From positions 20,105,823-20,169,822 of the forward strand of contig JASXTE010000010.1 in the NCBI GenBank assembly GCA_030280995.1: 64,000 bases of DNA, in the 5' to 3' direction. This DNA comes from Hemileia vastatrix (taxonomy: Eukaryota > Basidiomycota > Pucciniomycetes > Pucciniales > Zaghouaniaceae). A program made the position numbers and the translations under genes. Positions 54,997-64,000 of this stretch are shown one piece after another. Each line of letters begins with the position of its first letter. The first letter of the stretch is position 1. The notes under the pieces were generated by a model, which saw only the letters and a program-made list of their open reading frames with translations, did no database searches and had not been told where the DNA came from.

Positions 54997-55625
54997 TTAA
55001 AGTAAGTAATTCATACCATCCTTTTTCACTTTTAAACCAAATATTTGACTGATATTTTCTTCCCATTTTATGTTCATGAAACTTTGTAGATCCTTTTCCA
55101 ATTTAGTAAGCATATCAATATTTTCAATTTCCACAATGCCATCATCTACATGTATCCAGATGACCACAGAAAATTCTTTTGTATTCAATACATAAACAGA
55201 AGAATCCAAACAACTAGGTGTATAACACAATTCTCTTTCTTTTTTTGAAATGAACTTCCACTAGCAGCATGAGGCTTGTTTTTTTCCATACAGTGCTTGC
55301 TTTAATTTTCATACTAAGTTTTTTTTCCTTGTTATAAACCTTCTGGCTGTTTAGCATACACCTCCTCTGTAATTGGACTATTTAGGTACACTCCCACAAC
55401 ATTGAATGATCTTAAATACAAACTGAATTTTGCAGCTAATTTAAATCTTAATCTCAGGGAGGTGAATGTTGTGGTGGGGGCAAAAGTCTTATAGAAGTTT
55501 TCTTTGTATTGTTGTGCAAAAACTTGCACTAAAAATCTTGCCTTGTGTTTTGTTATCTTTTCATCTGCATCCTTTTTTAATGCAAAAACACATTTACCTC
55601 CAATCACTGATTTACCTTCTGGCAA
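54997..55625 (-). pseudogene. E7 reverse transcriptase (decayed)
   Basis: The first open part (55625-55332) shows KHKARFLVQVFAQQYKENFY and TFAPTTTFTSLRLRFKLAAK, the signature start of copia RT. After stops, the second (55230-54997) shows DSSVYVLN and WIHVDDGIVEI, where the catalytic motif is HVDD instead of YVDD. Stops and a frame change lie between (55331-55231). Confidence 0.9.
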
Positions 55626-56700
55626 TGGTACTAGTTCCCGAAATTCCTTCTTCTTTAAGCTGTTTATTTCTGATTGACAAGAAGCTTTCCATTTCTCAGC
55701 TTCTGTAAATTTTAATGCCTGTTTGAAAGATTTAAGTAGAAAATCTAAATTTTATGGTCCACATTTGTTATGTATATTGAATGTTAGTTTATCTTGCTCT
55801 TCTATTTCTTGTTCCAATGAACAATCACCAAGTTTAAGTGAATCAAGATTAATGTTATCAAACCCATTTTTTTTGAAAGTTTTAACAGGTTTCAAATTTT
55901 TCTCTTTTGTTCAAGCAAAAGTGGCTATGGCTGATTGTATGATCATTTTCATGTTGTTGTCCCAGAATAACCAGCCTTTTCCACCTTCTACATAACCAAT
56001 TACTTGGCATTAAATTGCTCTTTGGTCTAATTTGTGTCATACTTTTTTGTGAACATGGATGAATTCTTTTTTGCCAAATATTCTGATGATTTCAAGTTGT
56101 GGTTTATTCCCTAAAAGTGATTGATAAGGCATTAAAGTATTTTTTATTTTTTTTGGTAGGCAATTGTGTAAAAATACTGCCCACAGGAATGCAGCTCCCT
56201 AAAAGGATTTGTTTAAACTTCTGTCAAATATTATGGTTTTCCAAATATCTGCAATTTTTCTATCCAGACGCTCCAATACTCCATTTTTTTCATGATGGTA
56301 CGGCATTGCATGTTCCCAGTTTATGCGAAATTTAGTCAAGTATGATTGAAAGGGCTGGTTGAAATACTCACTCCCATTATCAGATCAAAGTATTTTTATC
56401 TTTTTTAAAGTCATTTTTTCCATTTTTACTTGGTATCGGACAAAAGTATCTGGAACCTGAGATTTTGCTGTAAGTAATTTTCAGACTGTATAATTTGTAG
56501 CAACATCTATGTACAAAAAAAAATATAATGCTGCTTCAAATGTAGGTGTTTCAAATGGACCCATTACATCTGAAACTATTATTTCAAACAGCTCAGGTGC
56601 TCTCTCAGTACTCATTAATGTGGACGATTTTGTACTGTTTGATATTCTGCAATGATCACAGTCCACATGGCCAGGTGGTAAAGATTATGGTAAGCCTATT
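55626..56700 (-). pseudogene. E7 integrase (decayed)
   Basis: The zinc module end CDHCRISNSTKSS (56666-56620), first catalytic D in IVSDVMGPF (about 56575), second in SDNGSEYFNQPFQ (about 56385), and Glu in KNGVLERLDRK (about 56275) are visible. Copia-type linker and RT approach follow: LGNKPQLEIIRIFGKKEFIH and, near 55670, EKWKASCQSEINSLKKKEF. Many stops are present. Confidence 0.85.
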
Positions 56701-57019
56701 TTTTCTTTGTGATTTATTAGTCTCCTAATTACACTCATGCTGACATGACCTAATTCCCTGTGCCAATGCATAAGATTGGATCATTCTTATTCATTCACTA
56801 AGAACTAGTACCATGTGGCAGATCAAAGGGAATTGGGACTTGTGCATTTGTCTTGATTTTGTATGGTGTAACAATTGATGTGGAATTTCATGTAGGTAAC
56901 ATTTATTTTCTGACAACATCTAATTTCCAGGAATTTTTATTTGTAAAAACACTGCTAAAAAGGATGACATCTTTTTTATTACATTCAAATTGTTTTTTAA
57001 ATCAAATTCCTCTCTTGCA

Positions 57020-57290
57020 CCCTGTCTAATTAAAGAAGCTACCTAAATTAAGGTACCAATAGCGTTTGGACAGTAGAATACCTTTCTAATTAAAACATCA
57101 CCATTTACCCCTCTTGCAGAAATTTCTCCTATTCCTGTCAAGTAATTGGGAGTTGAATTTTTTGTTGCCACTGTCAAAGGAATCGGACAAGTCAATGTGG
57201 TAAGCCAAAGGAGTAGAGTCTTATCACCACTCACATGCTCTGTTGCCACAGTGTCAAGTAAATCTTTTGCACCTTCAAATGTCCATGATG
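57020..57290 (-). pseudogene. E7 protease (decayed)
   Basis: The active site reads LDTVATEHVSGDK, where copia proteases have D-S/T-G-A-T-x-H; the Gly is replaced by Val. TPNYLTGIGEISARGVNGDV and IRKVFYCPNAIGTLI follow, matching the usual G-x-G...V-L-Y-V-P-x...N-L-(L/I) course. The pre-integrase segment lies further left with stops. Confidence 0.82.
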
Positions 57291-57465
57291 TTTAATCTAA
57301 CTTTATAGCACTTGTAAATGGAGTCTTGTTGGTAGGTAAATCAGATTCCTCAATTTCAATGAATCTAGCTTTTGATTTTGCTTTAAGGTATACAGGTTGG
57401 TAGTTGTCAGATTGTAGCTTATTGTTATCAAAAAAAAATTATGGTTGGAATTGACATGGCATATT

Positions 57466-58527
57466 TCAATATAAATTTATGCTTGAAGATCCTATTTTAC
57501 TAGTATTGACTATTTTGTTCATCAGAATGTGTAAATTGGGACAATTCAATTTCCAATGACCTTGTTTACCACAGTGAAAAAATATGCCCCCTTTATAATT
57601 AGTAAGTGCCACATTCAGTGATATGATTTCATCAACAGCCAGATTAGGTTCATTTTTGTCATAGTTTGTTGGTTTTACACTCATTTCTGTGATTATATTG
57701 GAGTGTAAGGAACGGTTTTTTAGTTTTAATGGCTTTTGTAGGTTGCTAGCAATTTGGTCAATTTCAATGGGTTTTAATTCACCATCTGATATTCTCAAGC
57801 AGTTATAAATTTTATTAATGAAATCAGTCAAAAGTTTGTGAGGAGATTCAATAGTGAAGGTTATAAATAAATTGTGGAATGATTCCTTGGTCAGGTTAAA
57901 ACCATTCACAAACAATTCATCTACTTTGATTCTGAATGTTGATGCGTGTTCAGAATATATTATTGTATTGGGGTTGAATTTCATTGAGATAATATCTTTC
58001 AAACAGCTTAGTTGTGAACTCATTGATTTCATGTTGAATTGGTTGCATAGGAACTAATACACTGAATGGGTGGGACACACAGGTATGACCTGATCCTTGT
58101 GAGAATTTGAGAGTGAATTGTAGATTGTAACATGAGCTAATTCATCCACATCTCTATCAAAAAGTGAAGTAGGAATTAGAGCTTTTAGATAATCTAGATC
58201 TCTTAAATAAGTGTTTAGAGCTGATAATAAATCTCATTGCCTATGTAGGAAATTATCACCACTTGAAAATAAAATTGTCCCACTCTGAGCCCTTTTTCAC
58301 AATCTCTCTTCATACTTATAATAATGTTCTTCTTTTAATAGAGCTTCAATACCCATACAATGAAGAGGAACATATTGTGGGTTTTCAGGTTTTGTTTTTC
58401 CTTTAGAAGTCAATGGTTGTTGTATGTCTCCCATATTGAGAATTAAGTTGGTAGGTGATGATTTGATGTGTTGTGATGTTGATGATGATGATGAACGATG
58501 CTTTGTGGTTGATAGAGTGAGCACCAT
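57466..58527 (-). pseudogene. E7 Gag (decayed)
   Basis: The start is at about 58527 or at 58437 (MGDIQQPLTSKGK), with GIEALLKEEHYYKYEERL as the usual W-x(n)-hydrophobic start region. After several stops the second half (58032-57466) is open: MKSMSSQLSCLKDIISMKFN, TEIDQIA-like and a zinc knuckle near 57560, FFHCGKQGHWKLNC, whose first Cys is Phe. Typical copia Gag length and order. Confidence 0.8.
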
Positions 58528-58573
58528 TCAATAACAAAGTGAGACTATTTACACTGATGGTAGTGCAACTAAA

Positions 58574-58737
58574 TGCCCATAACCTATAGTGCTGCAACCC
58601 TAGGTGTACCAGGTCAGTCCCATCAGTCTATTATCCAGAATTGATGAGGTATTCAGTACTAACCTATAGTGCCATAATCCAAAGTGTACCAGGTCAGTCC
58701 CATCAGTCTATTATCCAGAATGGATGAAGACTGACCA
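58574..58737 (-). repeat. E7 5' LTR, made of two 80-bp units
   Basis: TATAGTG starts at 58585 and 58665; the two units match those at 53894-54052. It ends GACCA at 58737, where the E8 LTR begins. Only about 46 bp separate it from the upstream gag start. Confidence 0.6.
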
Positions 58738-60068
58738 TGTTAGCCAGGCTATCTCAGGAGCCCAATAAATTGTTATAATAATTTATTGGAATCATTGAAG
58801 GGAATAAAATTATGTATTTAAAATAAAATATTTTATTAAATAATAAAATTATATAAATATTTTATAGTTAAGTAAATTAATTATTATATTTATTTTATTA
58901 TTAAGTAAATTTTTATTACATAAAAAAATATTATATTCTATAAAATCATGGCGCATTTTAATGAATTTAATATTTATAAATTAATAAGTTATTTATTTAT
59001 AAAAATATATTATAAGTATAATAATAAAGTTAACTTATAATGTAATTACAATTCAATTAATTATATTTATATATTAAATATAACTTATCATATATTATTA
59101 TCCATAAATATTGTGACATTTTTTGACCCTTAATTGTGTCAGTATAATTATTAAGTAAATTAAAACACTTTTTTAATATAATAATATTTAAATTCTCACC
59201 TTAAATTAGTAATATGATTAAATTAATTTTTTGTTTCAATTAAACTAGTTATAAAATTACTAAGAAAGATAGTTTAAAAAAATTAATTAATTTCTCTTTA
59301 TAACTTAATTAAATTGGTTACATAAATTTTGACATGAAAATAATTTTATTTGTTTTAATTAAACCCTTTACATCTTATTATAATACTTGTTTAGGATATT
59401 TTTTCACACAGTTCTCATGGTTTCATACTCATTTAGCTACTCATTATATTAATACCTTTTTTTTGGGACTTTATGGTGGGAAAATTAGCTACTTATTCAT
59501 GGGTCTAATTTGTTGTTTCAATTTTTTCTTTTAATTTGTATGTTTTAATTAATTTCTTTTAACCTCTTGTTTCACATTATTACTACATTTGTATATACAT
59601 TTGAGGCGCTTCAGAGGTATCCTTTCCTGTAAAAGGGCCTTGGAATTCCCCTTTGGCAGCCATAACTTACATTACATTACTTATAATACTTTAAATACTT
59701 CATTACTATTTTTTGGCATTAAAAGTCTAATAAAAATATTATATAAATTACTATAGGTTGCTTTAAGTCTATTAGTAATTATAACTGGTATTTAAGCAGA
59801 AATCAATTACTTACTTGATCAAAAATCTCCATTAAACAAATAGTTATTGTTGTGTAATTACTCACAAGTGTCTTTGCACCTTCCTTTTTTTATATTAGTT
59901 ATTTTACTTCTCCTATTCTTTTATTTCTTTCTAAATTTTATTATTCCTTCTTTATTTCTCTCTTTTCCTTCTTCTGCTTCTTTTCTTCTTCTTCTTCTTC
60001 TTCTTCTTCTTCTTCTTCTTCTTCTTCTTCTTCTTCTTCTTCTTCTCCTTCTTCTAGACAACCGGCCA
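58738..60068 (+). mobile_element. 5' LTR of E8
   Basis: It starts TGTTAGCCAGGC and ends CTAGACAACCGGCCA. It matches the nested solo LTR 49206-50429 in reverse. It is longer (1331 bp) mainly because of a (TTC)n microsatellite at 59975-60055. No gene lies inside; Leu- or Glu-rich frames over the microsatellite are artefacts. Confidence 0.82.
59975..60055 (+). repeat. (TTC)n microsatellite
   Basis: About 26 TTC/CTT repeats with one C change near the end, inside the E8 5' LTR. The solo LTR copy has only GAAGGAGTAGGAAAAGAAG at the matching place, so the expansion is specific to this copy. Confidence 0.95.
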
Positions 60069-60073
60069 AAAAT

Positions 60074-60091
60074 TGGGAGCCTTTCCATATG
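60074..60091 (+). other. Possible primer binding site of E8
   Basis: TGGGAGCCTTTCC begins with TGG five bases after the LTR end. The position fits, but the tRNA match was not checked. Confidence 0.4.
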
Positions 60092-60757
60092 AAGACAATG
60101 ACTTTTGACTTTTGACTCAATGCATGGACCACGTGGTGCAAAAAAGTAAATTTTTGCTGCTACCTTGTTTCAAAATTGGGTTTAACATTTTAAGTTTATA
60201 ATATATTAATTTATATATATTTTAAGGTGATTTCTTGATCACTATAGTAAGTAAACCTTTGCACCTATCAATTATATTATTAAATATTTATTGCAATAAC
60301 AGTGCCTTGGCTATTTTTCTGAGTCACTGAGTGTAAGTGATCAATTTTTTAAATAATTTTTTTTTCCTAGTTGACCATAATAGAGATATTCTCTTAGTGC
60401 AAGAAGATCATTATTTTCTTAAAGAATTATTAAATTAATTTTTTATTAAAATTTTGATATTATTGGTTGACCATAATAGTACCCAGTGCTTAGTCCCAAT
60501 ATTACCAATATATTTTTTTTGGTATTAATTATTTTTGGTTGACTTCTTTAACCTTTTTTTTGTTGGTCCCAAAATAATTATTTTTTATTTCTTAAATATA
60601 TAATTTTTAATTACATATTTCTGTATTACATTTTTATTGTTAATTGATTTGTAATTGGAATAATTTTTTTTATTTTGAAAAATATAAGTTTAAATCATTG
60701 ATTAAATCCAATTGATTTTTTTTCACAGTTTTTATTTCCAGTAGCTTGGCAAGCAGC

Positions 60758-63150
60758 ATGGATAATCTTCATGTTGATGAAATTGATGTGGATGTTGATA
60801 ATGAATCTGTAGGTTCTTCAAAATTAACTTACAAGAATTCTTTTGCTGAAAAAAAACCTTGATATTCTTTAGGACATATAAATGTCAGGAGGAGTGAGAA
60901 ACCCCTCTCACCAAATTACTCTGAAAGAAGTAAAGCTTCAGATAAATCAGGAAAAACTTCTAAAGGGTATAAAAATAAAAAAGATCCTTCTGACGCAGCA
61001 AATAAACAATCTGTACAGCCATATAAAAGAACAGAAGGCAGAAAGCATGAAATACAAGGGAAGAGTATACACACTCTGGCAACAGATGCAGGAGCTCTTA
61101 AATAAAAAGCAGGTTCAACCTCCTCCTTTATCAACCACTCAGCCACAACCTCAGCCCCATCAGGCACCCAGCTCTTTCACTCAAAGTCAAAACACTCTAC
61201 AAGTGGAACAGTGTAAATGGGACTACCTGATGAGCCATTAAAAGCAGAATTTACAGAAGCTAACAGCTCAACACCCCAGCCCATCCAGGACACAAACCTA
61301 CCATCAACTTCCTCAGGCTCATCCTTATCAGGGAGGCAGAAGAAACAAAGCACAGGGGGAATTTCCTCCCTTGCTATGGTAAGTGATTTATTTGATAAAA
61401 ATGTTAGTGTGTATAATAATAAATCTTCTTCCACAGGTAATCTTGTTGTAGTGGTGAAAGAACTGTTAAAACCATTAAGAGAAAACTTCCTGTAATAATT
61501 AGCCCTAATGATGTAATTTGTAAAATGTCATTTGATGAGCCTTTAAATTTAACTTCAACTTCTTTAATTAATCCTTCTCTTGAAATTAAAAATGATTCTT
61601 TTTCCCCTGATGTCTATACCTTGCTTGAAAAAACTTCTGAGGAAATATTTTAAGATACCCTTGATTTTAATGTTGTAAAAGACAAATATTTGAGAGATGT
61701 ATTAGTGCATGAAGTGACAGATTTAATAATAATTTGCATTTACATTGTAAAGTGAGTTCTTTTTTACAAGATACAGCTTATTTTAAAATAAAAGAAACTT
61801 TGAATATTGCTCTTAGTCAACAAAAACAAATAAGAAGTGATCATAGAGCTATTTCAGATAAAAATATTCATCTGCATAAAACTTTGAGTGAGTTAAACCC
61901 CCTTATTGATGAGAATTCTTCATTGAAGAGTAAAAATAAGTCTCTACAAAATGAGTTGAAAAAGCTTAAAATTGATTTCCAGGCTCTGAGTAAAAAATAC
62001 TCAGTTTTTGAGAACAGAAATGTTTTATCTCTAGCAAAAATCAATGACCAAATGTCTGAAATTACAAGGATAAAAAATCATTTGTCTGACCTACAGGAAA
62101 AACTCTCAGCCTTACCTGTAAATCATTATGGTGTAGCTCAAAATGCTGCCCATAAGCAGAATAAACATAAAGGAAAAGTGCCTGAACAAAGCAGCTCTTT
62201 TTTTTTCCTCCTATTTTAGCCATTAAACAACCTGACAACGAGTCTGTGAAATTTTTTTCAACTAGCAAAAAATACTTTAATGGCCATGAACCAGCTGTTT
62301 CTATAAATAATGAAATTTCTGAACACCTTTTTAAACTTCAAGAATTATTAATTTTAAATAATTCTAATGAAAAGATGGACCATCCCAGTAACCAGAAAAT
62401 TGGCCTAAACTGGATCAGTATCCCACCTTTGATGGTTACTCTTCATTTTATTGGCAGCACTTTGTCCAAAGAATTAATAATCTAAAAAACTCCTATAAAT
62501 TTCCAGATGGAGATTTTTTTTAAATTAATTTCTTTATTCTCCAATTTAGCTTTAATGTCGTATGAATCTGTCTTATTGGACAATCAAAATTATACTTGAA
62601 AAGAGTGGAAAACATTGATTGAAAATCAATTTGGTGGATCAAAATTCAGACTTGTTCAACAGAGATTATATGAGTCTGCTAAATATGTGTTCTCCTCTCC
62701 TGAAAAACCTATTTTTTTCCTCATGAAAATATCAAAAAATTTTAGAGAAATGGATCCAAAAATTGATTATGATATTTGGAGAGACAAAATTCTTTATAAA
62801 TTGCTAAATTCTCTGAAAGACTTGATTGTGGAAAGGACTGAGCATGTTAGAGAAAATTTTTCCCTTTTTAATATCTGTAATGAAGTCCTACTTAATCATA
62901 GATATGAGCCAAGGAATTATCCTTTAAAATCTTATCATGACCAGCAAAAGCCTTCCACAAAACTGGTAAACCCTCTGCCCCAGTTGCACCAAAGAAATAT
63001 GCAACAAACACTTGTTTTAAATTTAACAAACCATGGTAGAAGGGAAATATTTGTGACAAGAAAATTCATCTTGTTGAAAAAACTGAGTAATCTGAAAATA
63101 CTCAAGCTGATCTTGATTCTTCCTCAAGTGACTGTAATAGAAATATCTCT
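60758..63150 (+). pseudogene. E8 Gag with long coiled coil, capsid-like region and damaged zinc knuckle
   Basis: A start at 60758 (MDNLHVDEIDVDVDNESVG) is followed by several frames with stops. A Pro/Gln/Ser-rich part (61100-61400) precedes a long coiled coil in the open frame 61734-62219 (SSLKSKNKSLQNELKKLKID; KINDQMSEITRIKNHLSDLQ). A capsid-like part follows: YPTFDGYSSFYWQHFVQRIN (frame near 62420), IENQFGGSKFRLVQQRLYES and the open frame 62615-63181. At 63013-63054 a CCHC-spaced sequence reads C-F-K-F-N-K-P-W-stop-K-G-N-I-C, with the second Cys changed to Phe and the His to a stop. Gag identity is by order and these features; the coiled coil is unusually long. Confidence 0.7.
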
Positions 63151-63319
63151 TATGACCATGATTCTTCTGAAGATGTTCTAGTTTTAGAAAAAGATATCCA
63201 ATATTTAGATAATTGTTCTGAAAATTGTGATGTTGATTTATCTTCTGTAGAAAATACTGAAATTATTAAAGATATTACTGACAGTTCAATTTTAATATCA
63301 CCCTTGAGGGCACCAGTTA

Positions 63320-63763
63320 TCATAAATGGTTAAAATGTTGAGGTTATTCATGACTCTGGTTCAGGAGGAAGTGTAGTGTCTGAGAAAGCACTAGCTTCAG
63401 TTGATAAATATTATCAGAGAAAATTTCTACCTACAACATCTGAAAAATGGAAAGTTTATGGTTCTGTTTTATGTCTCATTGGCAAATACAAAACCACTGT
63501 GTTCTTTAAATATAATGGTGGTTTTGTCAGCGCTATTTTTGAATTTTTTGTGATGAAAAATGATAATTTAAGCAATTTTTTTATTATGGGAAATGACATT
63601 TTAACCATTTTTGGCATTAAATTGGATCCTGAAAACATTTGTTTTACCTTGGGAATGAATGGGAAAAGAGAATTTAAAATTTCTTCCTCTAAAAAGCATT
63701 TTGCACCCTTATTTAAATCTTGTCATTCTTTCATCCAATGTAAAATTGGACAAACAGAGTAAA
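63320..63763 (+). CDS. E8 aspartic protease
   Basis: VEVIHDSGSGGSVVSEKALA (about 63334-63395) carries the active-site DSG. The body continues KWKVYGSVLCLIGKYKTTVF, and the second half has FIMGNDILTIFGIKLDPENI, matching the retropepsin (I/L)(L/M)G.D.L signature, before a stop at 63761. One stop (TAA, near 63331) precedes the DSG, so the true precursor frame is broken or shifted there. It would cut the Gag-Pol precursor. Confidence 0.82.
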
Positions 63764-64000
63764 TGGATGTATTATTGTCTGAAATTGACACAGCTTCATT
63801 TGGTGATCAATTAAATAATGATAAAAAAGATTCAATAGTTGCATTGATTACATCTTTCCCTATGGCTTTTGCTCATAGTTCCCATGTGTTAGGATTGGTT
63901 AAAGATGAAATGAAAATTTCTTTATCCTGTAACTTGAATGAAATACCTCCTAGCCTAAAGAAAAATCCTTATTCTCCTTCTCCCACAAAGAGAAAAGATA
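63764..64000 (+). pseudogene. E8 linker toward reverse transcriptase (window end)
   Basis: The same frame continues beyond the protease stop: LLSEIDTASFGDQLNNDKKD, SIVALITSFPMAFAHSSHVL and NEIPPSLKKNPYSPSPTKRK. This resembles the segment preceding the RT palm in Ty3-type elements (a short F...(V/L) motif, then P). RT itself would lie beyond the window, so the superfamily cannot be fixed. Confidence 0.5.

Larger units (their letters stand above)
53894..58737 (-). mobile_element. E7: Ty1/copia retrotransposon, decayed
   Basis: Sense order on the minus strand: LTR (58737-58574), gag, protease, integrase, RT, RNase H, LTR (54052-53894). Protease-integrase-RT order is diagnostic of copia. The flanking repeats are about 160 bp, begin TGC and end GACCA in plus coordinates, and each consists of two ~80-bp units. 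No target duplication was found; the right end abuts the E8 LTR and the left end cuts an unidentified gene. Confidence 0.85.

Noticed and set aside
59847..60141. Leu-rich (plus) and Glu-rich (minus) frames
   Set aside because: Both come from reading the (TTC)n microsatellite in the E8 LTR.

Overview
The window is a stack of nested transposable elements with no clearly intact host gene. It comes from a fungus, most probably a basidiomycete. The evidence is chromodomain Ty3 retrotransposons of fungal type, short introns (52-74 bp) with GTAAGT donors, and Zn2Cys6-like cysteine motifs. The species cannot be told. No rRNA, tRNA or CRISPR was recognised.

Layout. (1) 1-4893, E1 (+): 3' half of a Ty3 element with a decayed integrase, a long structured 3' noncoding region, polypurine tract and 3' LTR. 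(2) 4894-20757, E2 (-): a decayed Ty3 element of the same lineage (5' LTR 19516-20757; gag 17881-19347; protease, RT and integrase 11005-6509), split by E3. (3) About 11005-17880, E3 (+): a chromodomain Ty3 element lacking its 5' end, with a spliced gene on the opposite strand between integrase and 3' LTR. (4) 20758-26166, E4 (+): a chromodomain Ty3 element with a solo LTR (24362-25463) in its integrase. Its 245-bp 3' LTR is split by a DNA transposon. (5) 26167-48056: a 21.9-kb CACTA-like element with matching ends and a TCT target duplication. It is filled with a hairpin-rich higher-order repeat and interrupted by E5 (31115-44237, -), a recent Ty3 insertion, and by a 260-bp CACTA MITE. (6) 48147-50832: 3' end of an E1-like element with an LTR that itself holds a solo LTR of the E8 family. 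(7) 50827-53893: decayed, unidentified coding sequence on the minus strand, one part spliced. (8) 53894-58737, E7 (-): a decayed Ty1/copia element with short (~160 bp) LTRs. (9) 58738-64000, E8 (+): an LTR retrotransposon with 5' LTR, coiled-coil Gag and aspartic protease, running off the window.

The most unusual material is in E1, E2, E3 and E5. Between integrase and 3' LTR three of them (E2, E3, E5) carry a gene or gene remnant on the opposite strand with a C-x2-C cysteine motif, followed by Ser/Pro-rich or acidic sequence and, in E3 and E5, an intron near the 3' end. E1 and E5 share RNA hairpins whose stems covary, and a ~23-bp motif repeated 19 times in all. The CACTA-like element carries roughly 140-bp inverted-repeat units organised in three ~1.65-kb tandem copies.
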